Below, one piece after another: positions 54,335 through 63,407 of a stretch of 64,000 nucleotides of DNA. Location: positions 1-64,000 of the forward strand of contig NZ_JADEVO010000002.1 in assembly GCF_017114825.1 (NCBI RefSeq), given 5' to 3'. The notes under the pieces are model-generated. The model saw only the letters and a program-made list of their open reading frames with translations, searched no databases and was not told the DNA's origin. A program made the translations under genes and the position numbers. Source of the DNA: Pseudomonas gregormendelii. Its GTDB lineage: Bacteria > Pseudomonadota > Gammaproteobacteria > Pseudomonadales > Pseudomonadaceae. Position 1 is the stretch's first letter. Each line of letters starts with the position of its first letter.

Positions 54335-55648
54335 ATGAATGCCCGTGCTCAGCAACCGGTCGCGAGCCACCAGCACACGCGCTCTTACTACGCCGCCAGC
54401 AGCCTGGCGCAACCTGATCATCCGATATTGCAGGGCGACGTGGTGGCTGACGTCTGCGTGGTTGGCGGAGGCTTCTCCGGGCTGAACACGGCACTGGAAT
54501 TGGCCGAGCGAGGCTTCAATGTGGTGCTGCTCGAAGCCCATAAGATTGGCTGGGGAGCCAGCGGCCGCAACGGCGGGCAGCTGATTCGTGGAGTCGGCCA
54601 TGGGATCGACCAGTTCGCCAACGTGATCGGCGCCGACGGCGTGCGCCAGATGAAACTCATGGGCCTGGAGGCGGTGGAAATCGTCCGCCAGCGGGTCGAA
54701 CGCTTCCAGATTCCGTGTGACCTGACCTGGGGTTATTGCGACCTCGCCAACAAGCCCGGTGATCTGCAAGGTTTCGCCGAAGATGCCGCCGAGCTGCATG
54801 AGCTCGGTTATCGCTACGAAACCCGGCTGTTACACGCCGAAGAAATGCACACGGTGGTGGGCTCCAATCGGTATGTGGGCGGCCTCATCGATATGGGCTC
54901 CGGGCATCTGCACCCGCTCAACCTGGCGCTCGGCGAAGCGGCTGCCGCGCAGCAATTGGGCGCCCGGTTGTTTGAACAGTCGGCGGTGACCCGCATCGAG
55001 TATGGCCCGCAAGTGAAAGTCCGCACGCTCCACGGCTCGGTCCGCGCCAAGACCCTGGTCCTGGGATGCAACGCCTATCTCAACGGGCTCAACCCTGAAC
55101 TCAGCGGCAAAGTGCTGCCTGCGGGCAGCTACATCATCGCCACCGAACCCCTGAGCGAAGAGCAGGCTCATTCACTGCTGCCGCAGAACATGGCGGTGTG
55201 TGATCAACGGGTGGCGCTGGACTACTACCGGCTCTCGGCGGATCGGCGCCTGCTGTTTGGCGGCGCCTGCCATTACTCGGGGCGCGATCCAAGCGACATC
55301 GCAGCTTACATGCGGCCGAAGATGCTCGAGGTCTTCCCACAGTTGGGGAGCGTGAAGATCGATTATCAATGGGGCGGCATGATTGGCATCGGTGCCAACC
55401 GCCTGCCACAAATAGGCCGGCTCAAGGATCAGCCGAACGTGTATTACGCCCAGGCCTATTCGGGTCATGGGGTGAACGCGACCCACCTGGCGGGCAAACT
55501 GCTCGCCGAGGCCATCAGCGGCCAGCAGGGGGGTGGGTTCGATCTGTTTGCCAAGGTGCCGCACATCACATTCCCTGGCGGCAAGCATTTGCGTTCGCCG
55601 TTGCTGGCGTTGGGAATGTTGTGGCATCGGCTCAAAGAGTTGATCTGA
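54335..55648 (+). CDS. pauB: FAD-dependent oxidoreductase, PauB/PuuB-like
   Basis: 437 residues from the ATG at 54335 (MNARAQQPVASHQHTRSYYA...), after AGGAA. FAD is bound by VVGGGFSGLNTALELAERG (about 43-61), and GWGASGRNGGQL near 77 is the second nucleotide loop of DAO-type enzymes. The sequence matches gamma-glutamylputrescine oxidoreductases, which convert gamma-glutamyl-putrescine to its aldehyde. At this locus P. aeruginosa has PA5309, one of several PauB proteins. The aldehyde product would be handled by the PauC-like dehydrogenase at 60.7 kb. Specificity among polyamines cannot be read here. Confidence 0.86.
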   Translation: MNARAQQPVASHQHTRSYYAASSLAQPDHPILQGDVVADVCVVGGGFSGLNTALELAERGFNVVLLEAHKIGWGASGRNGGQLIRGVGHGIDQFANVIGADGVRQMKLMGLEAVEIVRQRVERFQIPCDLTWGYCDLANKPGDLQGFAEDAAELHELGYRYETRLLHAEEMHTVVGSNRYVGGLIDMGSGHLHPLNLALGEAAAAQQLGARLFEQSAVTRIEYGPQVKVRTLHGSVRAKTLVLGCNAYLNGLNPELSGKVLPAGSYIIATEPLSEEQAHSLLPQNMAVCDQRVALDYYRLSADRRLLFGGACHYSGRDPSDIAAYMRPKMLEVFPQLGSVKIDYQWGGMIGIGANRLPQIGRLKDQPNVYYAQAYSGHGVNATHLAGKLLAEAISGQQGGGFDLFAKVPHITFPGGKHLRSPLLALGMLWHRLKELI

Positions 55649-55673
55649 TCATTTGTCTGTGTACTTTCGGCCC

Positions 55674-55764
55674 TCATCGCGGGCAAGCTTTGCTCCCACA
55701 GGTTCGGCGACAATTATGTGATTGACTCCATACCTGTGGGAGCAAAGCTTGCCCGCGATGAGGC
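55674..55764. repeat. REPIN (type A)
   Basis: CATCGCGGGCAAGCTTTGCTCCCACAGG and CCTGTGGGAGCAAAGCTTGCCCGCGATG are perfect inverted arms of about 28 bp between pauB and the DUF1127 gene. Confidence 0.88.
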
Positions 55765-55784
55765 CGATGAGAACAGTGCACATC

Positions 55785-56030
55785 TCAGATCCGCCAAAAC
55801 GGTTTGAGCCCCTCCTCCCGCGCCTGCTCCGGACTCAGCCCGATATCCCGAAGCTGCTCCGCCGAAAGTCCCAGCAACGCCTTGCGCGTGTGCAGACGAT
55901 GCCAGAACAGTTCCCAGCGACTCAGGCCGGACGGCGCGTTGCGCATGTTCGCCTCACGCGTGCCGCTTTCCTGCCCTTTCGCCAGTTCCTGACTGTGTAA
56001 CGTCAGCCGCACATCGCTCAAGCCGTTCAT
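55785..56030 (-). CDS. DUF1127 domain protein
   Basis: 81 residues. The C-terminal half (ELFWHRLHTRKALLGLSAEQLRDIGLSPEQAREEGLKPFWR) is the DUF1127 motif of small basic proteins, LxxLsdxqLxDIGLsrxqA. Related short proteins affect RNA turnover and phosphate or carbon metabolism in Agrobacterium, but Pseudomonas members with this N-terminal extension have no known role. It is alone on the minus strand and divergent from the MocR gene. Confidence 0.85.
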   Translation of the reverse strand: MNGLSDVRLTLHSQELAKGQESGTREANMRNAPSGLSRWELFWHRLHTRKALLGLSAEQLRDIGLSPEQAREEGLKPFWRI

Positions 56031-56120
56031 CGTGTTGACTCCTGTTTACTTGGGTAGCAAGAGGTTTGATGATGCGCGGACGAGCAAAACCGTGACAGAT
56101 CCAAACTTTGCGTATTAAAT

Positions 56121-56177
56121 CCATACAGATTGGGCGAATTGGCTCTGAATTGTCGAATTTCAGCTGATCTGTACTGG
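56121..56177. promoter_or_regulatory. Candidate operator of the MocR-type regulator
   Basis: CCATACAGATTGG (56122-56134) and GATCTGTACTGG (56166-56177) form an inverted pair of the form CCA-N-TACAGAT / ATCTGTA-N-TGG, separated by about 30 bases of AT-rich sequence, ahead of the gene at 56209. MocR regulators often bind such pairs in their own promoter. Confidence 0.4.
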
Positions 56178-56208
56178 TCGACCGAACAATCCATAGCGAG
56201 ACTGCGCC

Positions 56209-57642
56209 ATGACCCTCTACGTCAACCTTGCCGACTTGCTAGGCACGCGTATTGAACAGGGCTTCTATCGCCCCGGCGATCGGCTGCCTTCGGTGCGGGC
56301 GCTGAGTGTCGAGCACGGGGTGAGCCCGAGCACGGTTCAACAGGCTTATCGCGTCCTTGAGGACAGTGGCCTGGCGATGCCCAAGCCCAAGTCGGGCTAC
56401 TTTGTGCCCGCCAGCCGCGAGCTTCCGGAGCTGCCAGCGGTAGGCCGGCCGGCGCAGCGGCCGGTGGATATTTCCCAGTGGGACCAAGTGCTGGAGCTGA
56501 TTCGCGCAGTACCGCGCAAGGATGTGGTGCAACTGGGGCGTGGCATGCCCGACATCACCACACCGACCATGAAACCGTTACTGCGCAACCTTGCGCGCAT
56601 CAGCCGGCGCCAGGACATGCCCGGCCTGTATTACGACAACATCCACGGCACACTCGAACTGCGCGAACAGATTGCGCGGCTGATGCTCGATTCCGGCTGT
56701 CAGCTAAGCGCCAGCGATCTGGTCGTCACCACTGGCTGCCATGAAGCGTTATCCACCAGTATCCGGGCGATTTGCGAGCCGGGAGACATCGTGGCGGTGG
56801 ATTCGCCGAGTTTTCATGGTGCCATGCAAACCCTCAAGGGCCTGGGCATGAAGGCTCTGGAAATACCGACTGACCCCATCACCGGCATCAGCCTGGATGC
56901 GCTGGAACTGGCACTGGAACAGTGGCCAGTCAAGGTCATACAGTTGACCCCCAACTGCAATAACCCGCTGGGCTACATCATGCCGGAGTCGCGTAAACGC
57001 GCATTGTTGACGCTCGCCCAGCGTTTCGACGTGGCGATTGTCGAGGACGATGTCTATGGCGAACTTTCCTACACCTACCCGCGACCGCGCACCATCAAAT
57101 CCTTCGATGAAGACGGCCGCGTCCTGCTGTGCAGTTCATTTTCCAAGACCCTGGCGCCGGGTCTGCGCATTGGCTGGGTAGCGCCCGGACGGTATCTGGA
57201 AAGGGTGCTGCACATGAAATACATCAGCACCGGTTCTACGGCGCCGCAGCCACAGATCGCCATCGCGGAATTTCTCAAGTCCGGGCATTTCGAGCCGCAT
57301 CTGCGACGCATGCGCAGCCAATACCAACGCAACCGCGACCTGATGATCGACTGGGTTACGCGCTACTTCCCTGCGGGCACTCGCGCCAGCCGGCCCCAAG
57401 GCAGTTTCATGCTGTGGGTCGAGTTACCGGACGGCTTCGACACCCTGAAACTGAATCGTGCCTTGCACGATCAGGGCGTACAGATTGCCGTGGGCAGCAT
57501 TTTCTCCGCCTCCGGCAAATACCGTAATTGCCTGCGGATGAACTACGCTGCCAAACCAACACCGCTCATCGAAGAAGCGGTGCGAAAGGTCGGCGCGGCA
57601 GCGATCAGGCTGCTGGCGGAAACTGATCACATCCACGACTGA
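56209..57642 (+). CDS. MocR-type regulator (GntR HTH fused to class I aminotransferase)
   Basis: 477 residues. A winged HTH of the GntR type (about 1-68, GDRLPSVRALSVEHGVSPSTVQQAYRVLEDSG) is followed by an aminotransferase fold (about 100-470). The PLP lysine is K313 in SSFSKTLAPGLRIGW; NNPLGY near 252 and EDDVYGELSY near 280 also match. In MocR proteins the aminotransferase domain binds PLP and an amino compound as an effector rather than catalysing. The target is unknown; neighbours (DUF1127 gene, phospholipase D) do not point to one. It may regulate itself through the dyad upstream. Confidence 0.9.
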   Translation: MTLYVNLADLLGTRIEQGFYRPGDRLPSVRALSVEHGVSPSTVQQAYRVLEDSGLAMPKPKSGYFVPASRELPELPAVGRPAQRPVDISQWDQVLELIRAVPRKDVVQLGRGMPDITTPTMKPLLRNLARISRRQDMPGLYYDNIHGTLELREQIARLMLDSGCQLSASDLVVTTGCHEALSTSIRAICEPGDIVAVDSPSFHGAMQTLKGLGMKALEIPTDPITGISLDALELALEQWPVKVIQLTPNCNNPLGYIMPESRKRALLTLAQRFDVAIVEDDVYGELSYTYPRPRTIKSFDEDGRVLLCSSFSKTLAPGLRIGWVAPGRYLERVLHMKYISTGSTAPQPQIAIAEFLKSGHFEPHLRRMRSQYQRNRDLMIDWVTRYFPAGTRASRPQGSFMLWVELPDGFDTLKLNRALHDQGVQIAVGSIFSASGKYRNCLRMNYAAKPTPLIEEAVRKVGAAAIRLLAETDHIHD

Positions 57643-57702
57643 CCTTTCTGCCTAAACCAGCGTCCATATGCCGTCCCCAGCCGCCAATCGGAACGATCCT
57701 AC

Positions 57703-59271
57703 GTGAGAGTCAGACACCCCCTGCTCGCTCTTGTGCTCCTCGCCTCGCTCCTGGGAGGCTGCGCCAGCCTGGATGTGACACGCGAACCCAGCCAGGCCCT
57801 GCCTGCGAGCGATTCGGCGTTCGGCCGGTCGATCCAGGCCCAGGCAGCACCTCATGAGGGCAGGTCAGGTTTTCGCCTGCTGTCCAACAGCAGTGAAGCG
57901 TTCATGGCGCGCGCAGAGCTGATCCGCAATGCCCAGAGCAGCCTCGACCTGCAGTACTACATCGTCCACGACGGTATCAGCACGCGAATGCTGATCGAAG
58001 AACTGCTCAAGGCGGCCGACCGTGGTGTGCGGGTCAGAATCCTTCTCGACGACACCACCAGTGATGGTCTGGACTGGGTGATCGCGACCCTGGCGGCGCA
58101 CGAGCACATTCAGATCCGCCTGTTCAACCCGCTGCACCTGGGCCGCTCCACGGGCGTGACGCGCAACATGGGCCGCCTGTTCAACCTGTCGCAACAGCAC
58201 CGACGCATGCACAACAAGCTGTGGCTGGCGGACAATAGCGTGGCCATCGTCGGCGGGCGCAATCTGGGCGATGAATACTTCGACGCCGAGCCCAACCTGA
58301 ATTTCACCGACATCGACATGCTCAGCGTCGGCCCGGTGGCCGAACAGCTGGGGCACAGCTTCGATCAGTACTGGAACAGCGCGCTAAGCAAACCGATCGA
58401 CCAGTTCCTGTCGAGCCGGCCGACGCACAAAGACTTGCAAGACACCCGCACCCGGCTTGAGCAATCCCTGGAAGAAACCCGCAAGCAGAATCACGCGCTC
58501 TACCAGCATTTGACGACCTACAACACAAATCCGCGCATGGACATCTGGCGCCGGGAGCTGATTTGGGCCTGGAACCAGGCGCTTTGGGATGCGCCAAGCA
58601 AGGTGCTGGCAAAAGGTGAACCCGATCCGCAGCTGCTGCTGACCACTCAGTTGGCGCCGGAATTGAACGGGGTGAGCAAGGAGCTGATCCTCATCTCGGC
58701 TTATTTCGTGCCGGGACAGCCGGGCCTGGTGTACCTGACCGGCCGCGCCGATGCCGGCGTCTCGGTGACCTTGCTCACCAACTCACTGGAGGCCACCGAT
58801 GTGCCGGCGGTGCACGGCGGCTACGCGCCTTACCGCCGAGCGTTGCTTGAACACGGCGTGAAGTTGTTCGAGTTACGCCGTCAGCCGGGCGAAGGCGGCG
58901 GTAGCGGCCCACACATTTTCTCCAGCAAGTCCTACCGCGGCTCCGACTCCAGCCTGCACAGCAAGGCGATCATTTTCGATCAGCAGAAGTCGTTCATCGG
59001 CTCCTTCAACTTCGACCCGCGCTCGGTCCTGTGGAATACCGAAGTCGGCGTACTGGTCGACAGCCCTGAACTCGCTGCGCATGTGCGCAAATCGGCGCTG
59101 GAGGGCATGGCGCCGGCCTTGAGTTACCAGGTGAAACTGCAGGACGATCAGATCATCTGGGTGACCGAAGATGACGGCAAGATGCACGTGCTGACCAAAG
59201 AACCTGGCAGCTGGTGGCGTCGCTTCAATGCATGGTTCAGCACGGCCGTAGGCCTGGAGCGGATGTTGTAG
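57703..59271 (+). CDS. Phospholipase D family lipoprotein
   Basis: 522 residues starting at GTG 57703; an ATG at 57668 runs into a stop after 12 codons, so the GTG is favoured. The signal peptide has the lipobox LLGGC with C20 as the lipidated residue. Two HKD motifs are present: HNKLWLAD (H170) and HSKAIIFD near 421, each followed by GGRN or GSFN, the PLD signature. The C-terminal part resembles cardiolipin synthase-type ClsC proteins with an N-terminal lipid anchor. Substrate, phospholipid or other phosphodiester, is unknown. It lies between the MocR gene and a type C REPIN. Confidence 0.88.
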   Translation: MRVRHPLLALVLLASLLGGCASLDVTREPSQALPASDSAFGRSIQAQAAPHEGRSGFRLLSNSSEAFMARAELIRNAQSSLDLQYYIVHDGISTRMLIEELLKAADRGVRVRILLDDTTSDGLDWVIATLAAHEHIQIRLFNPLHLGRSTGVTRNMGRLFNLSQQHRRMHNKLWLADNSVAIVGGRNLGDEYFDAEPNLNFTDIDMLSVGPVAEQLGHSFDQYWNSALSKPIDQFLSSRPTHKDLQDTRTRLEQSLEETRKQNHALYQHLTTYNTNPRMDIWRRELIWAWNQALWDAPSKVLAKGEPDPQLLLTTQLAPELNGVSKELILISAYFVPGQPGLVYLTGRADAGVSVTLLTNSLEATDVPAVHGGYAPYRRALLEHGVKLFELRRQPGEGGGSGPHIFSSKSYRGSDSSLHSKAIIFDQQKSFIGSFNFDPRSVLWNTEVGVLVDSPELAAHVRKSALEGMAPALSYQVKLQDDQIIWVTEDDGKMHVLTKEPGSWWRRFNAWFSTAVGLERML

Positions 59272-59282
59272 AAGGGCAAAAA

Positions 59283-59374
59283 ATCGTCCGAACGCGGCCC
59301 GAGCCTTCGGCAGCTCCTACAATTGAAAATGCAATTTCCTGAGCTGCCGAAGGCTCGGGCCGCGTTCGGACGAT
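59283..59374. repeat. REPIN (type C) with perfect 34-bp arms
   Basis: The left arm 59283-59316 begins ATCGTCCGAACGCGGCCC; the right arm 59341-59374 is its exact reverse complement. The 24-base spacer contains a small AATTG/CAATT hairpin. It sits between the convergent phospholipase D and MFS genes. Confidence 0.9.
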
Positions 59375-59382
59375 CTTTTGAT

Positions 59383-60525
59383 CTAAGCCGGTTGCACGGC
59401 ACCAAACGCCCCCTGCCGCGACAGCAGGATCACCAAGCCCAACGCCCCTGCTGCCATCAACAGCGGCAACGCATGGCCACTGATCCACTGGCTGCCGGCA
59501 CCGGCAACCAGTGGCCCGACCAGACAGCCGATCCCCCACAATTGGGCAATATGCGCATTGGCGCGCACCAGCGCATCGTCCCGATAGCGCTCGCCAATGA
59601 GGATCAGCGACAAGGTGAACAAGCCGCCCGCGCTCGCGCCAAACAGCACCCACAATGGCCAGATCAGCAGGGTGTCGATCAGGAACGGAATCGCCAGGCT
59701 CGACACCAGCAGAATCACCGCACACCCGGTAAACAACGTGCGCCTGGACAAGCGATCCGCCAGTGCACCGATCGGCAACTGCAGCAGTGCATCCCCCACC
59801 ACCACCGTACTGACCATCGCCAGGGCGATTTCCGTGGTGAAGCCCTGACGCAGGCAATAAACCGGTAGCGAGGTCAAAATCATCGCTTCAAACGCTGCGA
59901 ACAGCGACACCGCCCAGGCGATCGCCGGCAAACCACGGCAAAAACCCAACAAGTCCCTGAAAGTCACACTGCACGCTTCGCTGCTCGGTGCCCCGCTACG
60001 GCCCAGCAACAACAACGGCGCAATCATCAGCAGGGCGACACCGACCCAGAATCCGTAATCATGATCGGTGCCAACGGCCCCCAGCAGCAACGGGCCGGCA
60101 AGTTGGCTCAACGCATAGGCGCTGCCGTACAGAGCGACCAAGCGTCCGCGCCATTGCTCGATCACCAACTGATTGATCCAGCTTTCACCGAGGATAAACA
60201 CCAGGGTCAGGATCACCCCGATCATCAGCCGCAACGCCAGCCACACCGGATAACTCGGCAACAATGCCAGCAAGCCAATGGACAGCGCCCCCGCCCACAG
60301 GCAAAGGCGCATCAGGTTGGCCGTGCCGAGGCGCGCTGCCAAGTGACTGGAAATCTTCGCCCCCAGCAACACGCCGATCGCCGGCATCGCCGCCATCACA
60401 CCGATAGCAAAGGAGCCATACCCCCAGCTTTCCAGGCGAAACGACACCAGCGGCATGCTGACGCCCAGGGCCAGGCCAACACTCAAGACAGACGCCAACA
60501 CGGCGAAATACGTCGCCCAACGCAT
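59383..60525 (-). CDS. MFS transporter
   Basis: 380 residues from the ATG at 60525 (MRWATYFAVLASVLSV...), with twelve predicted helices. MPAIGVLLGAKISSHLAARLG near 55 is the loop 2-3 motif A analogue, and the second half repeats the pattern with LQLPIGALADRLSRRT near 260. The closest group is the small UMF2-like or YfcJ-like MFS transporters without known substrate. It stands alone between a type C REPIN and a type A REPIN. There is no adjacent regulator. Drug or metabolite export or uptake cannot be decided. Confidence 0.85.
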   Translation of the reverse strand: MRWATYFAVLASVLSVGLALGVSMPLVSFRLESWGYGSFAIGVMAAMPAIGVLLGAKISSHLAARLGTANLMRLCLWAGALSIGLLALLPSYPVWLALRLMIGVILTLVFILGESWINQLVIEQWRGRLVALYGSAYALSQLAGPLLLGAVGTDHDYGFWVGVALLMIAPLLLLGRSGAPSSEACSVTFRDLLGFCRGLPAIAWAVSLFAAFEAMILTSLPVYCLRQGFTTEIALAMVSTVVVGDALLQLPIGALADRLSRRTLFTGCAVILLVSSLAIPFLIDTLLIWPLWVLFGASAGGLFTLSLILIGERYRDDALVRANAHIAQLWGIGCLVGPLVAGAGSQWISGHALPLLMAAGALGLVILLSRQGAFGAVQPA

Positions 60526-60571
60526 GGTCCACGCTCCTGTGGATATTATTTTTAACAAACAACACAAAACA

Positions 60572-60661
60572 CTGTGGGAACGGGCTTGCCCGCGATGGCG
60601 CCCTAACATTCAACATGGGTTGGCTGTCAGATTGCTATCGCGGGCAAGCCCGCTCCCACCG
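60572..60661. repeat. REPIN (type A)
   Basis: CTGTGGGAACGGGCTTGCCCGCGATGG and CTATCGCGGGCAAGCCCGCTCCCACC are inverted arms upstream of the MFS gene and downstream of the PauC-like gene. Confidence 0.85.
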
Positions 60662-60711
60662 GGGATCAGAGTCGTTCAGGAGCCCGATATGTAATCAGGC
60701 TCCACACAGAC

Positions 60712-62205
60712 TTACAGCTTGATCCAGGTCGCCTTCAGCTCGGTGTACTTGTCGAACGCATGCAGCGATTTGTCGCGACCATTACCCGATTGCTTGAAGC
60801 CGCCGAATGGCGCGGTCATGTCGCCGCCGTCATATTGGTTGACCCAGACGCTACCGGCACGCAACGCCTTGGCGGTCAGGTGTGCCTTGGAGATGTCCGC
60901 AGTCCATACCGCTGCAGCCAGGCCATACGGCGTGTCGTTGGCGATTTGCACCGCTTCCTCGGCGCTGTCGAAGGTGATGACCGACAGCACTGGGCCGAAG
61001 ATCTCTTCCTGGGCGATTTTCATCGCATTGCTCACGCCGTCGAAAATCGTCGGTTCAACGTAAGTACCACCGGTTTCCTGAAGGATTCGCTTGCCGCCCG
61101 CCACTAGCTTGGCGCCGTCGGCATGACCAGATTCGATGTAGGACAGCACGGTGTTCATTTGCTGGGTATCTACCAGCGCACCGACGTTGGTCGCAGGGTC
61201 CAGCGGGTTGCCCGGCTTCCAGGTCTTCAGCGCCTCGATCACCAGCGGCAGGAACTTGTCCTTGATCGAACGCTCGACCAGCAGGCGCGAACCGGCGGTG
61301 CAGACTTCGCCCTGGTTGAAAGCGATGGCGCCAGCCGCCGACTCGGCAGCGGCTTGCAGGTCCGGCGCATCGGCGAAAACGATGTTGGGGCTCTTGCCGC
61401 CCGCTTCCAGCCACACGCGCTTCATGTTCGACTCGCCCGAGTAGATCAGCAGCTGCTTGGCAATCTTGGTCGAACCGGTGAACACCAGCGTGTCGACATC
61501 GTTGTGCAGGGCCAGCGCCTTGCCGACGGTATGACCGTAGCCCGGGAGGACGTTCAGCACGCCTTTGGGAATACCGGCCTCAACGGCCAGCGCCGCGATG
61601 CGGATGGCAGTCAGCGGCGATTTTTCGGACGGCTTGAGAATCACCGAGTTACCGGTGGACAACGCCGGGCCGAGCTTCCAGCAGGCCATCATCAGGGGGA
61701 AGTTCCACGGCACGATGGCGCCGACAACGCCAACCGGTTCACGGGTGACCAGGCCCAGCTGATCGTGCGGAGTGGCAGCGACTTCGTCGTAGATCTTGTC
61801 GATGGCTTCACCGCTCCAGCTCAGGGCTTGGGCCGCGCCAGGAACGTCGATGTGCAGGGAATCGCTGATCGGCTTGCCCATGTCCAGGGTTTCAAGCAGG
61901 GCCAACTCTTCGGCGTGCTGTTTAAGCAAGCCGGCAAAACGAATCATGGTGGCTTTGCGTTTGGTCGGCGCCAGGCGCGACCACACACCGGAATTGAAAG
62001 TGGCGCGAGCGTTTTCAACAGCGCGCTGGGCATCGGCGGCGTCACAGCTGGCGATCTTGCCCAGCAGGCGGCCATCTACCGGGCTGATGCACTCGAAGGT
62101 CTCGGCAGAGACCGCATCGGTGTATTCACCATTGATGTAGGCACGGCCTTCGATCTTCAGATCGCGAGCCCGTTGTTCCCAATCGGCACGAGTCAGGGTG
62201 GTCAT
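60712..62205 (-). CDS. pauC: Aldehyde dehydrogenase, PauC/KauB-like
   Basis: 497 residues. NAD(P)+ dehydrogenase with catalytic C302 (GEVCTAGSR) and general base E267 (LEAGGKSPN); nucleotide binding by FTGSTKIAK near 242. The sequence matches the gamma-glutamyl-gamma-aminobutyraldehyde and 4-guanidinobutyraldehyde dehydrogenase group (PuuC/PauC/KauB), which oxidises the aldehydes made by PauB-type oxidases. The position corresponds to PA5312 in P. aeruginosa. It is divergent from the cupin gene, with a 20-bp palindrome and a possible PauR half-site between them. Confidence 0.9.
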   Translation of the reverse strand: MTTLTRADWEQRARDLKIEGRAYINGEYTDAVSAETFECISPVDGRLLGKIASCDAADAQRAVENARATFNSGVWSRLAPTKRKATMIRFAGLLKQHAEELALLETLDMGKPISDSLHIDVPGAAQALSWSGEAIDKIYDEVAATPHDQLGLVTREPVGVVGAIVPWNFPLMMACWKLGPALSTGNSVILKPSEKSPLTAIRIAALAVEAGIPKGVLNVLPGYGHTVGKALALHNDVDTLVFTGSTKIAKQLLIYSGESNMKRVWLEAGGKSPNIVFADAPDLQAAAESAAGAIAFNQGEVCTAGSRLLVERSIKDKFLPLVIEALKTWKPGNPLDPATNVGALVDTQQMNTVLSYIESGHADGAKLVAGGKRILQETGGTYVEPTIFDGVSNAMKIAQEEIFGPVLSVITFDSAEEAVQIANDTPYGLAAAVWTADISKAHLTAKALRAGSVWVNQYDGGDMTAPFGGFKQSGNGRDKSLHAFDKYTELKATWIKL

Positions 62206-62331
62206 ACGAGTGTCCTCCTCTTGTTGAATACGAGCGCCCTGCGTTCTTCGCGGACGTTCTCAGGAATTCCGCCCGGCCATCCCGCATGTTCGGCCCAAGG
62301 CAACCGCCACCCTAAACCAGCGGCAGGTGAA

Positions 62332-62392
62332 GTTTCAATATATTTGACATAAGGCCAGCAAACGGCCTTGCGATGTTCATTTTAATAAACAT
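62332..62392. promoter_or_regulatory. Operator region between pauC and the cupin gene
   Basis: Two elements: GTTTCAATATATTTGACA (62332-62349), similar to the half-sites of the dyad upstream of the pauR-like gene, and ATGTTCATTTTAATAAACAT (62373-62392), a nearly perfect 20-bp palindrome (ATGTTYATTWWAATRAACAT). They lie between the divergent pauC-like and cupin genes. Confidence 0.45.
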
Positions 62393-62433
62393 AGACTTCG
62401 GGCTTTCCAACGCAATCACTGGGGATTACAACA

Positions 62434-62796
62434 ATGAACATCCAGGACATCGCCGATTTCAGCCAGGCCGACATCCAGCCCGATCGCTATCGGCCGGACG
62501 ACGCCAGAATCCTCAAGGGCGATCCCGAACAAGCAGTGTACAACCACTACAACAGCCCTTGCGGCCAGCTGAGTGCAGGTGTGTGGGAGGGTGCAGTTGG
62601 CCAGTGGCTGGTGAATTTCACCGAACACGAGTACTGCGAAATCGTTCAAGGCGTTTCAGTGCTGCGCGACAATGACGGCAACAGCAAAACCGTACGCGCG
62701 GGAGATCGTTTTGTCATTCCGGCAGGCTTCAAAGGCACCTGGGAGGTGCTGGAGCCGTGCCGCAAGATCTACGTAGCGTTCGAACAGAAGGCCTGA
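62434..62796 (+). CDS. Cupin domain protein (DUF861/Cupin_3)
   Basis: 120 residues, a single cupin of the DUF861 type with QWLVNFTEHEYCEIVQGVSVL (motif 1) and VIPAGFKGTWEVLEPCRKIYV (motif 2). The usual metal-binding His cluster of larger cupins is reduced. Similar small cupins sit beside polyamine or GABA catabolism genes in pseudomonads, and this one is divergent from the pauC-like gene, so a role with polyamine-derived compounds is possible. No biochemical function is known. A degenerate pair of REP units follows it. Confidence 0.82.
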   Translation: MNIQDIADFSQADIQPDRYRPDDARILKGDPEQAVYNHYNSPCGQLSAGVWEGAVGQWLVNFTEHEYCEIVQGVSVLRDNDGNSKTVRAGDRFVIPAGFKGTWEVLEPCRKIYVAFEQKA

Positions 62797-62820
62797 GGAT
62801 TGTGGTTGGCTCGGCCGGCC

Positions 62821-62916
62821 TCTTCGCGAGCAAGCCCGCTCCCACACTGGATCATCGTCGGGCACAAATTGTGTGCTCACTGAACATCAAATGTAGGCGC
62901 GGGCCTGCTCACTAAA
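62821..62916. repeat. Two REP units in divergent orientation
   Basis: TTCGCGAGCAAGCCCGCTCCCACA at 62821-62846 and a degenerate TGTAGGCGCGGGCCTGCTCAC near 62892-62914. The arrangement is looser than in the true REPINs of this window. Confidence 0.6.
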
Positions 62917-62951
62917 GGGGCCCTGGCAGGCAACGCAAAATCGACAGGCAA

Positions 62952-62989
62952 CAAAAAAGGCCCGTATCTCGCGATCCGGGCCTTTTTCG
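62952..62989 (-). terminator. Intrinsic terminator of rpmB-rpmG
   Basis: AAAAAAGGCCCG, loop, CGGGCCTTTTTCG, located about 20 bases past the rpmG stop on the minus strand. Confidence 0.87.
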
Positions 62990-63006
62990 TAAGTAGGAAA
63001 AATCAA

Positions 63007-63162
63007 TTACTTGATTTTACCTTCTTTAAACATAACGTGCTTGCGAACGCGCGGATCGAACATCATCAGCTCGAGCTTGTCCGGAGTAGTACGCTTGTTT
63101 TTGTCGGTAGTTTTGAAGTAACCAGTACCGGCGCTGGAAATCATTCGAATTTTTTCACGCAT
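63007..63162 (-). CDS. rpmG: 50S ribosomal protein L33
   Basis: 51 residues, beginning [19 protein letters not shown] and ending [11 protein letters not shown]. It matches bacterial L33 over its length. No cysteine is present, so this is the zinc-independent C-minus form. AAGGAG-like sequence (GAGCTAAATC) precedes the ATG. It is co-transcribed with rpmB, starting 11 bases after its stop. L33 binds near the E site of the 50S subunit and is dispensable in E. coli. Confidence 0.95.
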   Translation of the reverse strand: MREKIRMISSAGTGYFKTTDKNKRTTPDKLELMMFDPRVRKHVMFKEGKIK

Positions 63163-63173
63163 GATTTAGCTCC

Positions 63174-63407
63174 TTAGATCTTGCCAGCTTTGCGGATTTC
63201 GGCCAGCACGACAGTGATGCCACGCTTGTCGATGATACGCATGCCTTTAGCAGATACGCGCAGACGCACGAAACGTTTCTCTTCTTCAACCCAGAAGCGA
63301 TGATGCTGCAGGTTCGGCAGGAAACGACGACGGGTTTTGTTGTTTGCGTGGGAAATGTTATTCCCAGTCACCGGACCCTTACCGGTAACTTGACATACTC
63401 TCGACAT
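63174..63407 (-). CDS. rpmB: 50S ribosomal protein L28
   Basis: 77 residues, the full L28 length: [34 protein letters not shown] at the N-terminus and the [19 protein letters not shown] segment in the middle. It has one Cys near the start, not the CxxC pair of zinc-binding L28. First gene of rpmB-rpmG. The 440-base region upstream, toward the binding protein gene, must carry its promoter. Confidence 0.95.
   Translation of the reverse strand: MSRVCQVTGKGPVTGNNISHANNKTRRRFLPNLQHHRFWVEEEKRFVRLRVSAKGMRIIDKRGITVVLAEIRKAGKI

Noticed and set aside
61123..62352. 409-residue frame opposite the PauC-like gene
   Set aside because: Antisense to an aldehyde dehydrogenase with intact active site; no family match.
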